A stretch of 64,000 bases of DNA. Origin: Reclinomonas americana ATCC 50394. Its lineage: Eukaryota; Jakobida; Jakobea; Jakobida. The position numbers and the translations under genes were made by a program. Under the pieces are notes generated by a model. The model was not told the DNA's origin, searched no databases, and saw only the letters and a list, made by a program, of their open reading frames with translations. The stretch lies in the NCBI GenBank assembly GCA_048213135.1, contig PS015097.1, forward strand, positions 134,679-198,678, given 5' to 3'. Below are positions 50,408 through 63,600 of the stretch, in pieces; the first letter of the stretch is position 1; the number at the start of each line of letters is the position of its first letter.

Positions 50408-52246
50408 ATGGCTGTGCCGGGCGCACCACCAGTCAAGATCGCCTACCTTCATGGTTTCCTGTCGACGAGTTCATCCGTCAAGGGTGTTGCGCTGCAAGAG
50501 TACGCCAAGGCCAAGGTGTGTACATGCATTGACAGGGAAGAGCCCTGAAGGAGTCTCACGCGCGTGGCACGAGCAGTGGAAGATCGACATCAAGCTGATC
50601 GACTGGAACGTCAACCACCTCACCGTCTCCAACGTGATGGAGCACCTCGATCGACAACTGAGCGATTGGACCGCGGTGCGCACATGCACAAGAGAGAGAG
50701 AGAATGATTGATTGTCAGCGACTGATTGCATCTCGCGGCGCAGGAGTCTCCAGGCATTCTCGGAGGCTCCTCCATGGTACTCCTGCAGAAGCGTGTGCAT
50801 GCGTGTCTGTGGGTGCTCATTCGTTTTTTTTGGGTGGGGGGCGGGCAGGGTGGGTTCCTGGCCGCGCGATTTGCCGAGTTGTACCCGGAACGCGTGAGCC
50901 ACCTGCTGCTGCTGTGTCCGGCGTGTGACTTTCTGTCGCGTGTGGCCGGCTTTGTCGGTGGTGCGGAGCGCTTCTCCAAGTGGAAGCGCGATGGACAGCT
51001 GCGGATGTTTGCGGCGGATCCGACGGTCGATGTGGCGTCGGGTCCCTCGTATGTGGTGCCTTTTGATTTTGTGCTCGGTGAGGTGGAAGGGTGGCAGGGG
51101 GAAGGGAAGGGAGGTGGGGAGGGGAGGTGCCACAGGAGGCAGCAGGGAGGATGAGACCGATCGCAGAGTACGATGGTAGAGGAGAAGCAAGCGACAAGAG
51201 AGAGAAGGAGAAAGGTACTACGGCGAAGCAGTGTGCTGCTGATCAAGAAAATGCAGTGTGGCGAGGCACAACAAGTGCCACGATAGACAAAAGGAGCTTG
51301 AAGAGCAGGAGAGAATACGAATACAAGGACGATGTAGACGTGTAGCAAGAGATAGAAGGAGAGAAGAAGAGAACGCGCCCTTGCGATGCAGTGTGCTGAA
51401 AAAGAATGCAGTGTCGCGGCGGGGAGCTTGAGAATCGGAGGGCGAGCAGCAGAGAGCGATGGCAGGCGATTAGCAAGCGACAAGAGATGAGATAGACGGA
51501 GAGAAGGAGAGAGCGCACCCTTGCGATGCAGTGTGCTGAAAAAGAATGCAGTGTAGCGGCAGGGAGCTTGAGAATCGGAGGGCGAGCAGCAGAGTGCGAT
51601 GGGGAGACAAGGTGTTGGTTGCAGATGACTGAGCTAGCAAGCGACAAGAGGCAGAAAGAGAGAGCGTACAAAGGTGATCGCGATGCAGTGTGCTGAAAAT
51701 GAAATGCAGTGTGGCGGCAAGGAGTTTGAGGATCGGAGGTGCAATGAGAAGACGAGATGTTGGTTGCAGACGACTGAACTAGAGAAACGTGCAAAGGCGA
51801 AGCAGTGTGACTCTCCGAAAGAGAGGCAGTGTGGCGAAGCACAGCAAGCTACGAAAGGAGAGCTTGCAGAGCAGGAGAGAACACAGAGACGGAGCAGCGT
51901 AGACGACCGGTGACACAGAGAATCGTGACGAGAGTCTTCAACGCCACACGACGCCTTTAGCCTCGTGCCTCTCACCCCTCTCCTTCCCACTACCTTCGTT
52001 GCAGATCTGGAAGAGAACCACCCACGGTACCCGACACTACAGCCGCACATACCGACGCTGATCCTGCACGGCACCGACGACACGATCGTGCCACTGTCGC
52101 ACACTCACCAGCTCATGTCCATGTCGCCCGACTGCCCCGCGGAGCTGATCGAGGTCACTGATGATCACTACCTGCACGCCTCGGCCGCCGACACGCAGCT
52201 GCTGCTCGATCGCCTCATTGAGGACTATCTCGCACGATTGCAGTGA
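50408..52246 (+). CDS. Alpha/beta hydrolase (YqiA/YcfP-like esterase type)
   Basis: Start MAVPGAPPVKIAYLHGFLST; HGF is the oxyanion-hole strand. WKIDIKLIDWNVNHLTVSNV and ILGGSSMGGFLAARFAELYP follow: the Ser of G-S-S-M-G is the nucleophile elbow, assembled across an intron. LLLLCPACDFLSRVAGF comes next. A 925-bp intron full of tandem repeats precedes the last exon, which carries the acid (LILHGTDDTIVPLSH) and the His (VTDDHYLHAS); end LIEDYLARLQ (TGA 52244-52246). The triad is complete and length is about 250 aa. Substrate unknown; probably a cytosolic esterase. Confidence 0.82.
51216..51850 (+). repeat. About 140-150-bp tandem repeats inside the hydrolase intron
   Basis: The unit core GATGCAGTGTGCTGAAAA followed by GAATGCAGTGT and GGGAGCTTGAGAATCGGAGG occurs at 51385, 51525 and (diverged) 51683. 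Weaker copies are near 51228 and 51798 (GAAGCAGTGTG...GGCAGTGTGGCGA). All copies lie in one intron. Confidence 0.85.
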
Positions 52247-52343
52247 ACTTCGATCGATCGCTCCGTCCGAGTCGTGTTTGTGTCAGGAGTGTAACAGAGA
52301 GAGCGTGTGTGTGGGCGGCTGCAGTGCGTGTCTGTGATCGCAG

Positions 52344-52474
52344 ATGCCGTGCGACTCATCGCCACCAGTGGGTCCACTCATTGTCGAATCACAAGTGGCA
52401 GCATGTGTCTACTCGGCCGTGTTTGTCACAGGATGTGCGTCACTCCTCCCCTCCTCTCCTCCTCTCTCTCTCTC

Positions 52475-52507
<33 letters not shown>

Positions 52508-53951
52508 GCGTCTAATCTCCGCATCTGCGAATCGGCGCATTGATTGATTGTTGTTTGTTGTGGTGTATTGCAGTGAGCTTTTTGGTGTGGCATCTCAGCC
52601 TCCCTGTGCCCTTCTCCTCCGCGGAGACACACACTGGTGGCCGATCACCAGCAGCCTCGGCGGCAAGAGCCACTGCATACGGATTTGGTGAGTGTCTCTC
52701 TCTCGCACTCTTGCCCTCCCTCACTGTCTCTCACGATGCACCGACACACAGTGGCGCTGTTTGGCGGCTTCCGCTCGGCAGACGAGTGGATGCACGCGTT
52801 CTCCATCCACAGACCAGAGAGTGGCTACTCCAACGCCTTCTTTGTGCTGCCGATTGCCTTTCTCTTCACGGTGTTCTCGATGGTGTTGCACTCGTGGGCC
52901 GGTCTGTCACGGCGTGCCGAGTCGCGCTTCCTGCAAGACACGACGAATGTGGATCGCGTGGCCACCTCCACGCGTATCCTGCTCTGGTTCAACCTGTGTG
53001 TGTACACGGTCACACTGTTCTCGTTGGTGGCGTACCCGGTGCTGGAGGATTTCGACGCCGAGGATTACATGTCGGGCGTCAACAATATTCTGCTGGCGTT
53101 CCTCTACCTGGCGCTGTTCGCGCTGCAGATTGCCATCGGGTATCAGGCGTCCACGCGGTTGCGGGCAAACATGCTCATCAGTCAGTCGGTGGCCTTTCGT
53201 CGCATGTTTTGGAAGGTGCGGGAAGGAGAGGGAAGGGAGAGAGAGAGAGAGAGAGAAGAGGGGAGAAAGAGCGCCTTCTCGCCCTTTAAGCGTTGTCCCC
53301 ATGAGTCGCTCAACAACAACAAAACCATGCACAGATGACGTGGGTGGCGGTGGTGTCGGGCATCTGCTTCGCCACGTTTGCCGTGTTCCTGTTGTGGGAG
53401 GGCCTCTTCCTGGTCATTCACGGCTACTTTATGTACTGCATCGGTGACCAGTTCACGCAGATTGCACCGATCAAGTACCTCTACGTGAGTCTCTCGCTGC
53501 TGTCTTCTCCTTCTTGTGCCACCCTCTCACTCTCCTTCTCCGACTGCGGGGGGAATTGCAGCTGGTGTTGACGGCGGCGCCTATCATCGCCGTGCTGCTG
53601 GCGTATCCGCCGCGGTGCGAGTGCTGTTGTGGCACGCACACAAGCGGCTCGGTGGATATCGAAGCCGACGAGCAGCGCAAGGTGCTGACAAACTTTGTGC
53701 CGCCGTATCCGGCGGTCGAAGGCAACGGCTCAATCTCCGGTTCACTGCCGTCAACTCCACTGTCGTATGACGCCGGTGGAGGCGCAGCGTTTCCGCTGCC
53801 TCCCGGCGGCACGCCGAATTCGGCCAGAGGAAACAGCAGCAGAAATGCCCGCGGCCCGTCACATGCACCATGGGCGGCAGCGACAGCCGATGACATGCTG
53901 CCGGCGGTGCCGACAACGAGGGTGTATCATCGGCCGGGAGGGGTGGGATGA
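52344..53951 (+). CDS. Polytopic membrane protein (six to seven helices; GPR137/TOM1-like topology)
   Basis: Start MPCDSSPPVGPLIVESQVAA, running into helix 1 (CVYSAVFVTG, then LSFLVWHL after a GTGCGT intron). An extracytoplasmic loop is rich in Ser/Ala. Helices: FFVLPIAFLFTVFSMVLHSW; LLWFNLCVYTVTLFSLVAYP; NILLAFLYLALFALQIAIGY; AVVSGICFATFAVFLLWEGL; LVLTAAPIIAVLLAYPP. A Cys cluster (CECCCG) follows, then a cytoplasmic tail of about 110 residues rich in Pro/Gly/Ser (TGA 53949-53951). Four introns. Topology recalls GPR137 and plant TOM1/THH1 proteins, but no diagnostic motif was seen; a receptor or lysosomal regulator are both possible. Confidence 0.65.
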
Positions 53952-54077
53952 GCGCGCTTGTGTAAAATCTGTTTTGGATTTGTTTCGTGGTCGATGCGAA
54001 TGAGATGTATGATGCATGCAGACACAGCGAGAAAGAGAAAAGCAGGGCGTGCGTGTGGCAGTGATGGAGCTCCAGCT

Positions 54078-54400
54078 CAAAGCTGGAGGTGGGCTTCGAA
54101 ACCGCGCGGCAGCAGGTCGAACGTCAGGATGTGACAGCGGATGAGGCGTCCTTGATCCTCCAGGGAGAACTTGCGAAAGCCTGGGGAAAGAGCCGCCAGT
54201 TTGGCGTCCACTGTGGATGACCAGCACAGCGTACGTCAGAAACGCACTCACAAAAGCACTCGCACATGCGGACGCGGCGCACACCTTCCCTCCAAACGGC
54301 ATTTACACGCCGCTGTACAGGAGGAGTGTGAGTGTTGGGCGGGGAGGGAGGGGGAGGAAAGACACAGACACACCGTCATCGACGACGAACATGACCCCAT
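54078..54400 (-). CDS. Small protein with N-myristoylation-type start, unrecognised
   Basis: Three short exons splice in phase: MGSCSSSMT (ATG 54398-54400); RRVNAVWRE; then VDAKLAALSPGFRKFSLEDQ and RLIRCHILTFDLLPRGFEAH up to the stop at 54078-54080. About 62 residues. MGSCSS fits the Gly2/Ser6 pattern for N-myristoylation, with a Cys next to it that could be palmitoylated. The frame also stays open 5' of this ATG, so the start could lie in an upstream exon. No family recognised. Confidence 0.35.
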
Positions 54401-54512
54401 GGAGCACTCGGCGGCGCACAAGTTGACAAACGAAGAATTCTCGGCGTGGTACGAATTCGAATCAGCTGGTTGGGAACCTCGAGCTTGGCCAGATCTAGAG
54501 ACAACAACATGT

Positions 54513-54564
<52 letters not shown>

Positions 54565-54913
54565 CTTTACTAATCCAAACAGTAACACAGCTGCATAATG
54601 ATCACCATCTTGAGTGAGCACCAGAAACTGAGACATCGCGGAAACAAGTCGATATGCCGCCTGATGCAGGCAGGGAGAACGACAACAACAACAACAACTT
54701 TACTAATCCAAACAGCAGCAGCTGCATGATGATCACCATCTTGAGAAATATATAATAGGGAATTCAAACTTTTCACTGATTGAACAACGCCGTGTTAACG
54801 TCTTGACGTCAGCCACTCGGTGATCGCCAGCTCCATACATGTATATGTTTACGCATTGCGGCGGCCGGCCAATAGAAGCACCGGCAGCAGTGACCCAGCA
54901 CGTGACGTCCACA
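54401..54913. repeat. (CAA)n and a duplicated 65-bp block
   Basis: (CAA)n at about 54509-54564. The block ACTTTACTAATCCAAACAG ... GATCACCATCTTGAG with its CAA lead occurs at 54551-54615 and again at 54682-54745, about 130 bp apart. No gene supported in the rest. Confidence 0.8.
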
Positions 54914-56156
54914 CTACTCCTCTGCCGCTGGATGGATGTGATCCATTAGCTGTCCGAAGTGCACAGCAATCTGCGAGGCAATGCCCATCCACCCAGCAAT
55001 CTGGTCGAGATGTTGCTGCTCCAGTGCCGCCGGCAGTGGCACCAGCTCAAACCACTGTTCGCGATCGGATGAGAAGAAACATGACATACCGCGACCAGTA
55101 ATTGCAATATCCTAAATGAAGTTCCTCTGTAAAGATGTGCAACAACAACAAACACTCATGCGTACACGATGTAGTGCTTGAAGCTCTCTTCTTGTGTGCC
55201 TCCAATACCAACAGTGCTTGTATACGCGGCATGCACGCACCGTTCGTTCACGCCACATGTTCTTCTTTTTGTGACTCACAACCATAAATTTGTGGGCCGG
55301 CACAAACTCGCCGACAGACATGGAGTTAACCATGTCGAATCGATCGTCGCGACGGGCATTGCGCTCCACAAAGCAGTATAGGAAGTGAAACTGGCCGGCA
55401 CCATCAGCGAACTGTGTAACACGCAGCGTGATCAGCTTTTTTTGTTCACGCGGGCGGGAGCGAACACGCAGCGTGTAATACGTGTAAAGCATGTGTGGTA
55501 GCTAGAAGATAAACATAAATCTAAAGCACTGTTGCAACGCGTGTGGAATTGTACGTATGGCAGTCTTCACCTGGATAGCGAATGACACAATCATGTCCTC
55601 GTCGCCATCATCTTCCACTGTCGCACGCATGCGTTGCAAAGCTGCGCGGACAAACTCGATCTCCACGCATGGAGCGACTCTCTGCAGTAATTAAGAATGC
55701 GTGCACGAGACACACAGGCGCAGCACGCGGTCAGCCCAAGCAGCAGCAGCACTTGCACCACATATGCAGATATACACAGACCGTGAGCATGGGAAACATC
55801 TCTTCGGCATCAGCCAGCCGTTGCAGCAACAGTTGTCTCGAAATCCCCTTGCTCCGCTGCGCTTCGGCAAACATGCCCAGCCGAGCAAAGCCACCAGTGT
55901 CGATCAGCTCAGGCTATATGCGCGCATGTACAGTCATACATGCAGCAAATGCATGCGCAGTTAGTCATTCTCGCAATCAATCGTAGACCTGCGCATGCGC
56001 AGTGCATGCACACACGCACACACACAGTGCACGCACCGAGAGTGAAGTGGAACTCTCGGAATAGATGAGTTCTTTGAGTTTGGATACATCCATGGAGCTG
56101 ACCTGGCCCACCAGCGCTGCAGTGGCTGCCTCAATGATCTGCGTTGCAAGTGCCAT
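54914..56156 (-). CDS. Unrecognised protein (orphan)
   Basis: Start MALATQIIEAATAALVGQVS (ATG 56154-56156) then SMDVSKLKELIYSESSTSLS. Exons follow with ELIDTGGFARLGMFAEAQRS, LLLQRLADAEEMFPML, VEIEFVRAALQRMRATVEDD, MLYTYYTLRVRSRPREQKKL, FADGAGQFHFLYCFVERNAR and WFELVPLPAALEQQHLDQIA. The end is GQLMDHIHPAAEE (TAG 54914-54916). About 300 residues, five to six introns, no membrane helix, no motif recognised. Coding exons are convincing (good phases, conserved-looking alternation of helix and strand), the function is not. Divergent with the next gene; both lie in the repeat-rich accessory region. Confidence 0.55.
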
Positions 56157-56535
56157 GATGTGAACTCAAATATGCGAGTGTGTGCGCTGTGCTCAGTATA
56201 GAATTCGAACTGAGTGGAAACAGCAGTCGTGGTGATCAGAAACACGCCACCGACTGTTGTTTACTGGATGTTGTCTGTCCATTTGCCGGGAACGTTTTGA
56301 TCATGATCCCTGCAACAAGCGCCTCTTCAGTGACGACTCGGCGACTGTTGTGCATCGGTGCATAAGATAGACGCTGCGCTGCGCTCACGAATTCTGTGCA
56401 CTCGGAGGATACACGCTGCGCGCTTACATACATACAGACGTCTACAGACCGGTCGACTGCACACACGCGCAAGAAAGAGCTGCACTGCAAGCAGTTTAGA
56501 AGAATGGTGTGTGTGTGTGTGTGTGTGTGTACCAA
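56157..56535. promoter_or_regulatory. Divergent spacer between two orphan genes
   Basis: AT-richer than most of the window, with a (GT)n run at 56506-56530 just before the + gene. No ORF supported. Confidence 0.35.
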
Positions 56536-57267
56536 ATGTTTACGCACAACAACTCTCTACAGTGCGTGCTTGTCGTGCTGCTTGTGATGTTTCTTGTGGT
56601 GTGCCTGCAGACAGACGTATATCTATATACTAGAACGTATACTCACTCGCGCTGTCAGGCATTCCTGTACCGCTCCTCTCGCCGCGAGCGGGTTGCATCT
56701 CAAAACGATGTCCCTATCGAGTTTGATCAACTCGTCGTCACTGTATCGGAGACACCAACACGGTGTAGGTGCACAGTGGAGGCGACAGTGCAAGCAGTGC
56801 AGGAAGTGCTCGAATCACGCGCCCCGCTCCTTCCAGCAGAGGCGCACAACATTGCCGTGACCGCGGTCGACGCACTTGAGTCGGTCAGCTACAAGCGATT
56901 CTGCTTCTACATCGAGAGTGATATTGCCGAGCTCACGGTGTTGGCTCTCGAGTGCTCTCGTGACGACGTCGTTGAGGATCAAGCTGCTGAATCTGCGGCG
57001 GCGGCAGGCATGCAAACTGGGGTTGTGCATGTCTCAGTGGTCCAGGTCACTGGCACAGCAGAGTTACCAGTGCCACAGACCCAAGTGATCGTCAAGCGCA
57101 CGAAGACCAAGCGAATACTGGGCATCAAGGTCAAGCGCAGTCACCATCAGCGCGTCGAGTATCACGCTCGCAAGCTGACAGCCTCCGAGACCGAGCAAGT
57201 GCTGCGCTTGATCCTGGCGCGTTGTGCACAGGCCCATCCGGACCTTGAGTTGATGCCGGCGCCGTAG
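56536..57267 (+). CDS. Intronless orphan with N-terminal hydrophobic anchor
   Basis: A single open frame of 243 codons. Start ATG 56536 (MFTHNNSLQC) was chosen because it precedes a strong hydrophobic segment (VLVVLLVMFLVVCL), a signal peptide or anchor. The body is IEFDQLVVTVSETPTRCRCT, EAHNIAVTAVDALESVSYKR, FCFYIESDIAELTVLALECS, then a very basic stretch (VIVKRTKTKRILGIKVKRSH) and a helical end (SETEQVLRLILARCAQAHPD; TAG 57265-57267). The first part past the anchor (YTRTYTHSRCQ) looks non-coding, so the true start may be an acceptor near 56662. No family recognised. It is one of the few genes here without introns. Confidence 0.5.
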   Translation: MFTHNNSLQCVLVVLLVMFLVVCLQTDVYLYTRTYTHSRCQAFLYRSSRRERVASQNDVPIEFDQLVVTVSETPTRCRCTVEATVQAVQEVLESRAPLLPAEAHNIAVTAVDALESVSYKRFCFYIESDIAELTVLALECSRDDVVEDQAAESAAAAGMQTGVVHVSVVQVTGTAELPVPQTQVIVKRTKTKRILGIKVKRSHHQRVEYHARKLTASETEQVLRLILARCAQAHPDLELMPAP

Positions 57268-57725
57268 TCAGTGGTGGCCATGGGCTAAACAGATCAAAGA
57301 CTGTAGATTGAGAGTGTTTTGTCGCAGTCTAGTAGTGTTCGCAGCATCTTGATCTATTCGGAAAAAAGCCAATGTAACTTCATGATCATACGAGCTCCTG
57401 AGGTATTTTGCTGTCATTGTACTGAGATCTTGAATCTGGCAATGTGGACTAGTACTGCAGTGTACGATGTAGGCGACTCATACACGTCGGTGATGTACAA
57501 CTCTGTAAGTGTGCAGGTGCCTACGTTATTGGCGATCACAACAAAAGGCATCGTACAGCAAGCCAGGAAGAAGAATACCTTAGCAGTGACCACAGTACTA
57601 GTAGACTTGCTCAGCTACCTGAGAGTCGACGAAAGCACCACACTTCCGCAAGGCCTTCCAGCCAGCAATGTGGCTCTTGGAGTAGAAGTGTGACATCGCA
57701 GGCAAAAAGCAAGAGGCAAGGGAAA
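57268..57725. other. AT-richer spacer, no supported gene
   Basis: Open frames on both strands lack ATG starts or family features. Base composition differs from the GC-rich gene blocks. Ends in an assembly gap. Confidence 0.5.
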
Positions 57726-58243
57726 NNNNNNNNNNNNNNNNNNNNNNNNNNNNNNNNNNNNNNNNNNNNNNNNNNNNNNNNNNNNNNNNNNNNNNNNNNN
57801 NNNNNNNNNNNNNNNNNNNNNNNNNNNNNNNNNNNNNNNNNNNNNNNNNNNNNNNNNNNNNNNNNNNNNNNNNNNNNNNNNNNNNNNNNNNNNNNNNNNN
57901 NNNNNNNNNNNNNNNNNNNNNNNNNNNNNNNNNNNNNNNNNNNNNNNNNNNNNNNNNNNNNNNNNNNNNNNNNNNNNNNNNNNNNNNNNNNNNNNNNNNN
58001 NNNNNNNNNNNNNNNNNNNNNNNNNNNNNNNNNNNNNNNNNNNNNNNNNNNNNNNNNNNNNNNNNNNNNNNNNNNNNNNNNNNNNNNNNNNNNNNNNNNN
58101 NNNNNNNNNNNNNNNNNNNNNNNNNNNNNNNNNNNNNNNNNNNNNNNNNNNNNNNNNNNNNNNNNNNNNNNNNNNNNNNNNNNNNNNNNNNNNNNNNNNN
58201 NNNNNNNNNNNNNNNNNNNNNNNNNNNNNNNNNNNNNNNNNNN
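57726..58243. other. 518-N assembly gap
   Basis: Run of N separating the orphan region from the retrotransposon fragment. Confidence 1.
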
Positions 58244-60525
<2,282 letters not shown>

Positions 60526-60631
60526 CACGTGCGTAACACACGCTAACTAAACGACAGAAAGAGCGGAGAGACGAGGGGACCGCAGCGGTTCAGGACACGC
60601 TGCGAAGCACGATCACTTTTCGTTCTAAACG

Positions 60632-63600
60632 ATGCCTTGCCGCGACGACCATCGTGCAAGGCACTGCCTTTACCACCGCACCTCCCCCTATCAACATCAC
60701 CACCACAACCGCCGTCACTGGTCATTACTCTCACTCACCCTCCTGCTGACGGTGCTGCTAGTCGCCAGTCACTCCTCTGCTTCCGCCTCCACCTCCACCC
60801 CCCCACACAGCGTGTTTCTCAAGTCACGCGCATTCGAGGCCACACAGACGGACGCGCGAGTGGCACTGCACCATCCCACGCAAGTGGTGAGTATATGAGA
60901 GAGAGAGAGATAATGTGTGTGTGACAGAGAGCCAACGGCAAGTTCGGGTATTTCTCGCTCTTTCTCCTTCTCTCTCTCCCTCTCAGTCGTCATGCAGCTC
61001 CCCACATACACATACACACATCCTTACCTTCCCTATCTCCCTCTCACCTTCCCTCTCATTCTCTCATCATCCAATCACAATCATGTCCGAATCCGACTGC
61101 TGATGATGACTCGCAGTCCTTGTACCTCGTCACCGCCGACACGACCGAGGAGTCGCGTATTCAGTCGCACGTGCACGACGCCGGCACAGTGGAGACATGG
61201 CAGCGGTATCAGCGGGCACTTGATCAGCTCACGCGTCACGTGGCGGTGCACGACACGCAGGAGTGCCAGGTGGACTCACTGCTGGTGGCGCTGGCCTACG
61301 TGCCACAGCATACACGGATAGTGGCGTGCTCGGCTCGCACCGCACAGCAGCTGGCCTCGTTTGCGTCGGTGTCGGTGATGGAGTGGAGAGATCGGCTGTC
61401 GCGAGGTCTGTTGCGGCGGCTGGACGCCGACAGCGCCGACGCCTCGGCCGCTCTGCTGTGGGTCACGCTGGCCGAGGGAGTGCCTGCGGCGTGTCACGCG
61501 CATGTTGCCACTCCAGCGGTGACGCACAGCTTTACGCCACGGCGCGCCGATGCACCTGCCTCGTCGCTGTCGCTGCGTGATTTGGTCGCCGACGATTTGC
61601 TGGCGGTGCTGCCACACGGCGCCACCATCGTGGATACCACGCTGTCGGCGATCAGCGCATCAGCATCGCGAGTGCTCGTGTCGTGTTCGGCGTCGGCAAT
61701 GGCGGCTTGTGTTCGCCGTCTCGCCGAGCACCCGCTGGTGTTGTATGTGGAGGAGGATCCGCAGCTGCGCCTGTTCAACGCGGCTGCGTCGTCTCGCATC
61801 CAGGGCGGCGGCACAACGACGACCACCATCCCGTTCTACGATCATGGGATCACCGGTGTGAATGAGATTGTGGGCTGTGCGGATTCCGGCATTGATTACG
61901 ACTCGGCCTATTTCCGCGACTCGTTCAGCGACCCCGCCAGCCCGCTGTTCTCCACCAGTGGGACATCGGTGGACTCGAGTGCCCGCAAAATCATTGCGTA
62001 CCAGTTGCGTCTCTGCATCGTGCCCCCGCTGCGAGCGAGACGGCGGATCTCATTGACTGTGCAGAGTGTTTGCCGATCGACTGGACGACGGTGATGTCGG
62101 CCACGGCACACACGTCTCCTGCACTCTTGTCGGCAGTCCCGTCGGCGGAACAACAGCCTCGTGGGCTTTTCAGTATCACGGTGTCGCGTATGGAGCCAAG
62201 ATGTTTTTCCAGGACGTGGGCTTCAGCAGCGGCGAGGCGAGTGAAGTGTTGCCGGAGAAGAGTGAGTGTGTCGATCACTCATCCGCGCGTCCACAGAGTC
62301 TTGCCGTTCCGCTAGATTCGAGTACCCTGTTTACGGCACCCTACAATGCTGGTGCTCGTGTTCACTCGAATTCATGGGTATGTGTTTCCCACAACGCTGA
62401 ATGTGTGTGGCTCGGTTGTCGTTATTCATTCGTGGTTTGCGCGTGTTGCAGGGATCCTCCGACCAGGAGTACTCGTCCATTAGTTCCACTCTCGACAATT
62501 TTGTGTGGAATCACCCCACCTTCCTGCCCGTTGTGGCGGCCGGCAACAGTGGCCTATCGGGTGCTTCCACCATTGCCATGCCCGGCAGCGCCAAGAACTG
62601 CTTGAGTGCGTTGTTTTTCCCTTCCTCGCAATGGCTTTTGTTTCCTGAATCCTCGCCCCCTTGCCCAAAAACAACGCGCAGCTGTTGGAGCCGCGGAGAA
62701 CTCGTACCTCTACGTTGATGGTGTGACACCGCTGGTGGGCTCACAGACGCTGTCCACGGCCACCTCGCTGCCGATCGGCAAGGGCATTTTTGTTACTCCG
62801 ACTTCGGGTGCGTGCTCGCGCGCGTCACGCTTGCTTCTTTCTGCTCAACGCTCATCACACATCATGTGCAGGTTGTGTGACAATCTCTGGAGCCAAGGGT
62901 CGCATCGTGTTCCTCTCCGAAGGCGACTGCACACTGCGCCAGAAAACGGCGACGGCCAAGGCTGCTGGTGTCGCAGTTACGAGAGGCTGCTGCTGCTGCT
63001 TAGACTCTGCCTCGTACTCACGAGATATTGTGATGCGCAGGGCGTTGTCATCCTCAGCAGTTCTCTCAGTTTTGGCAGCGAGGATCTCTCCGATTTGCAG
63101 CTGCCGGTTGTGCTCGTGCAAGACAGTGTGACACTGCGATCGGCCGTGGCCGAGAATCGCGACATTTCGATTGTTGCTCGTACGTCACTGCCCATTCAAC
63201 GTTTCCTGTTTTTTCGATTACTCACATGCCTGTTTCCACCACAGGTGGCCTCTTGTTGTATGGCGTGTCGGCTGTGAATCCGAGTGCCGTGGCGTCGTTT
63301 TCGAGTCGAGGCCCGACATTCGATGGTCGTCTCAAACCAGAAGTCCTTGGTCCCGGTCGCTACGTGGTCAGCGCCGACAGCGATGGTGCTATTGATATGT
63401 CGTCGCCGGGCTCGGTGGCAGTCAAGGGTCTCGAGGGAACCTCCATGGCCACACCCGGTACGCTCCTCGTGGCCTGGATGCATGCGTGCATGTGTGCGTG
63501 CATGCTGACTTGTGCTGCAGTGGTCGCTGGCGCCGTGACACTCATGCGGCAGTACTTCCGCGACGGTTGGTATCCAAGTGGCGCGCCGCAGGCTTCCGAT

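Noticed and set aside
51216-51850. CRISPR array in the hydrolase intron
   Set aside because: Units are about 140-150 bp, diverged, inside a spliced intron of a eukaryotic gene, with no short repeat plus unique-spacer pattern.
57319-57693. 124-codon + strand open frame beyond the intronless orphan
   Set aside because: Starts with TTG, no splice or family support; composition like the surrounding spacer.
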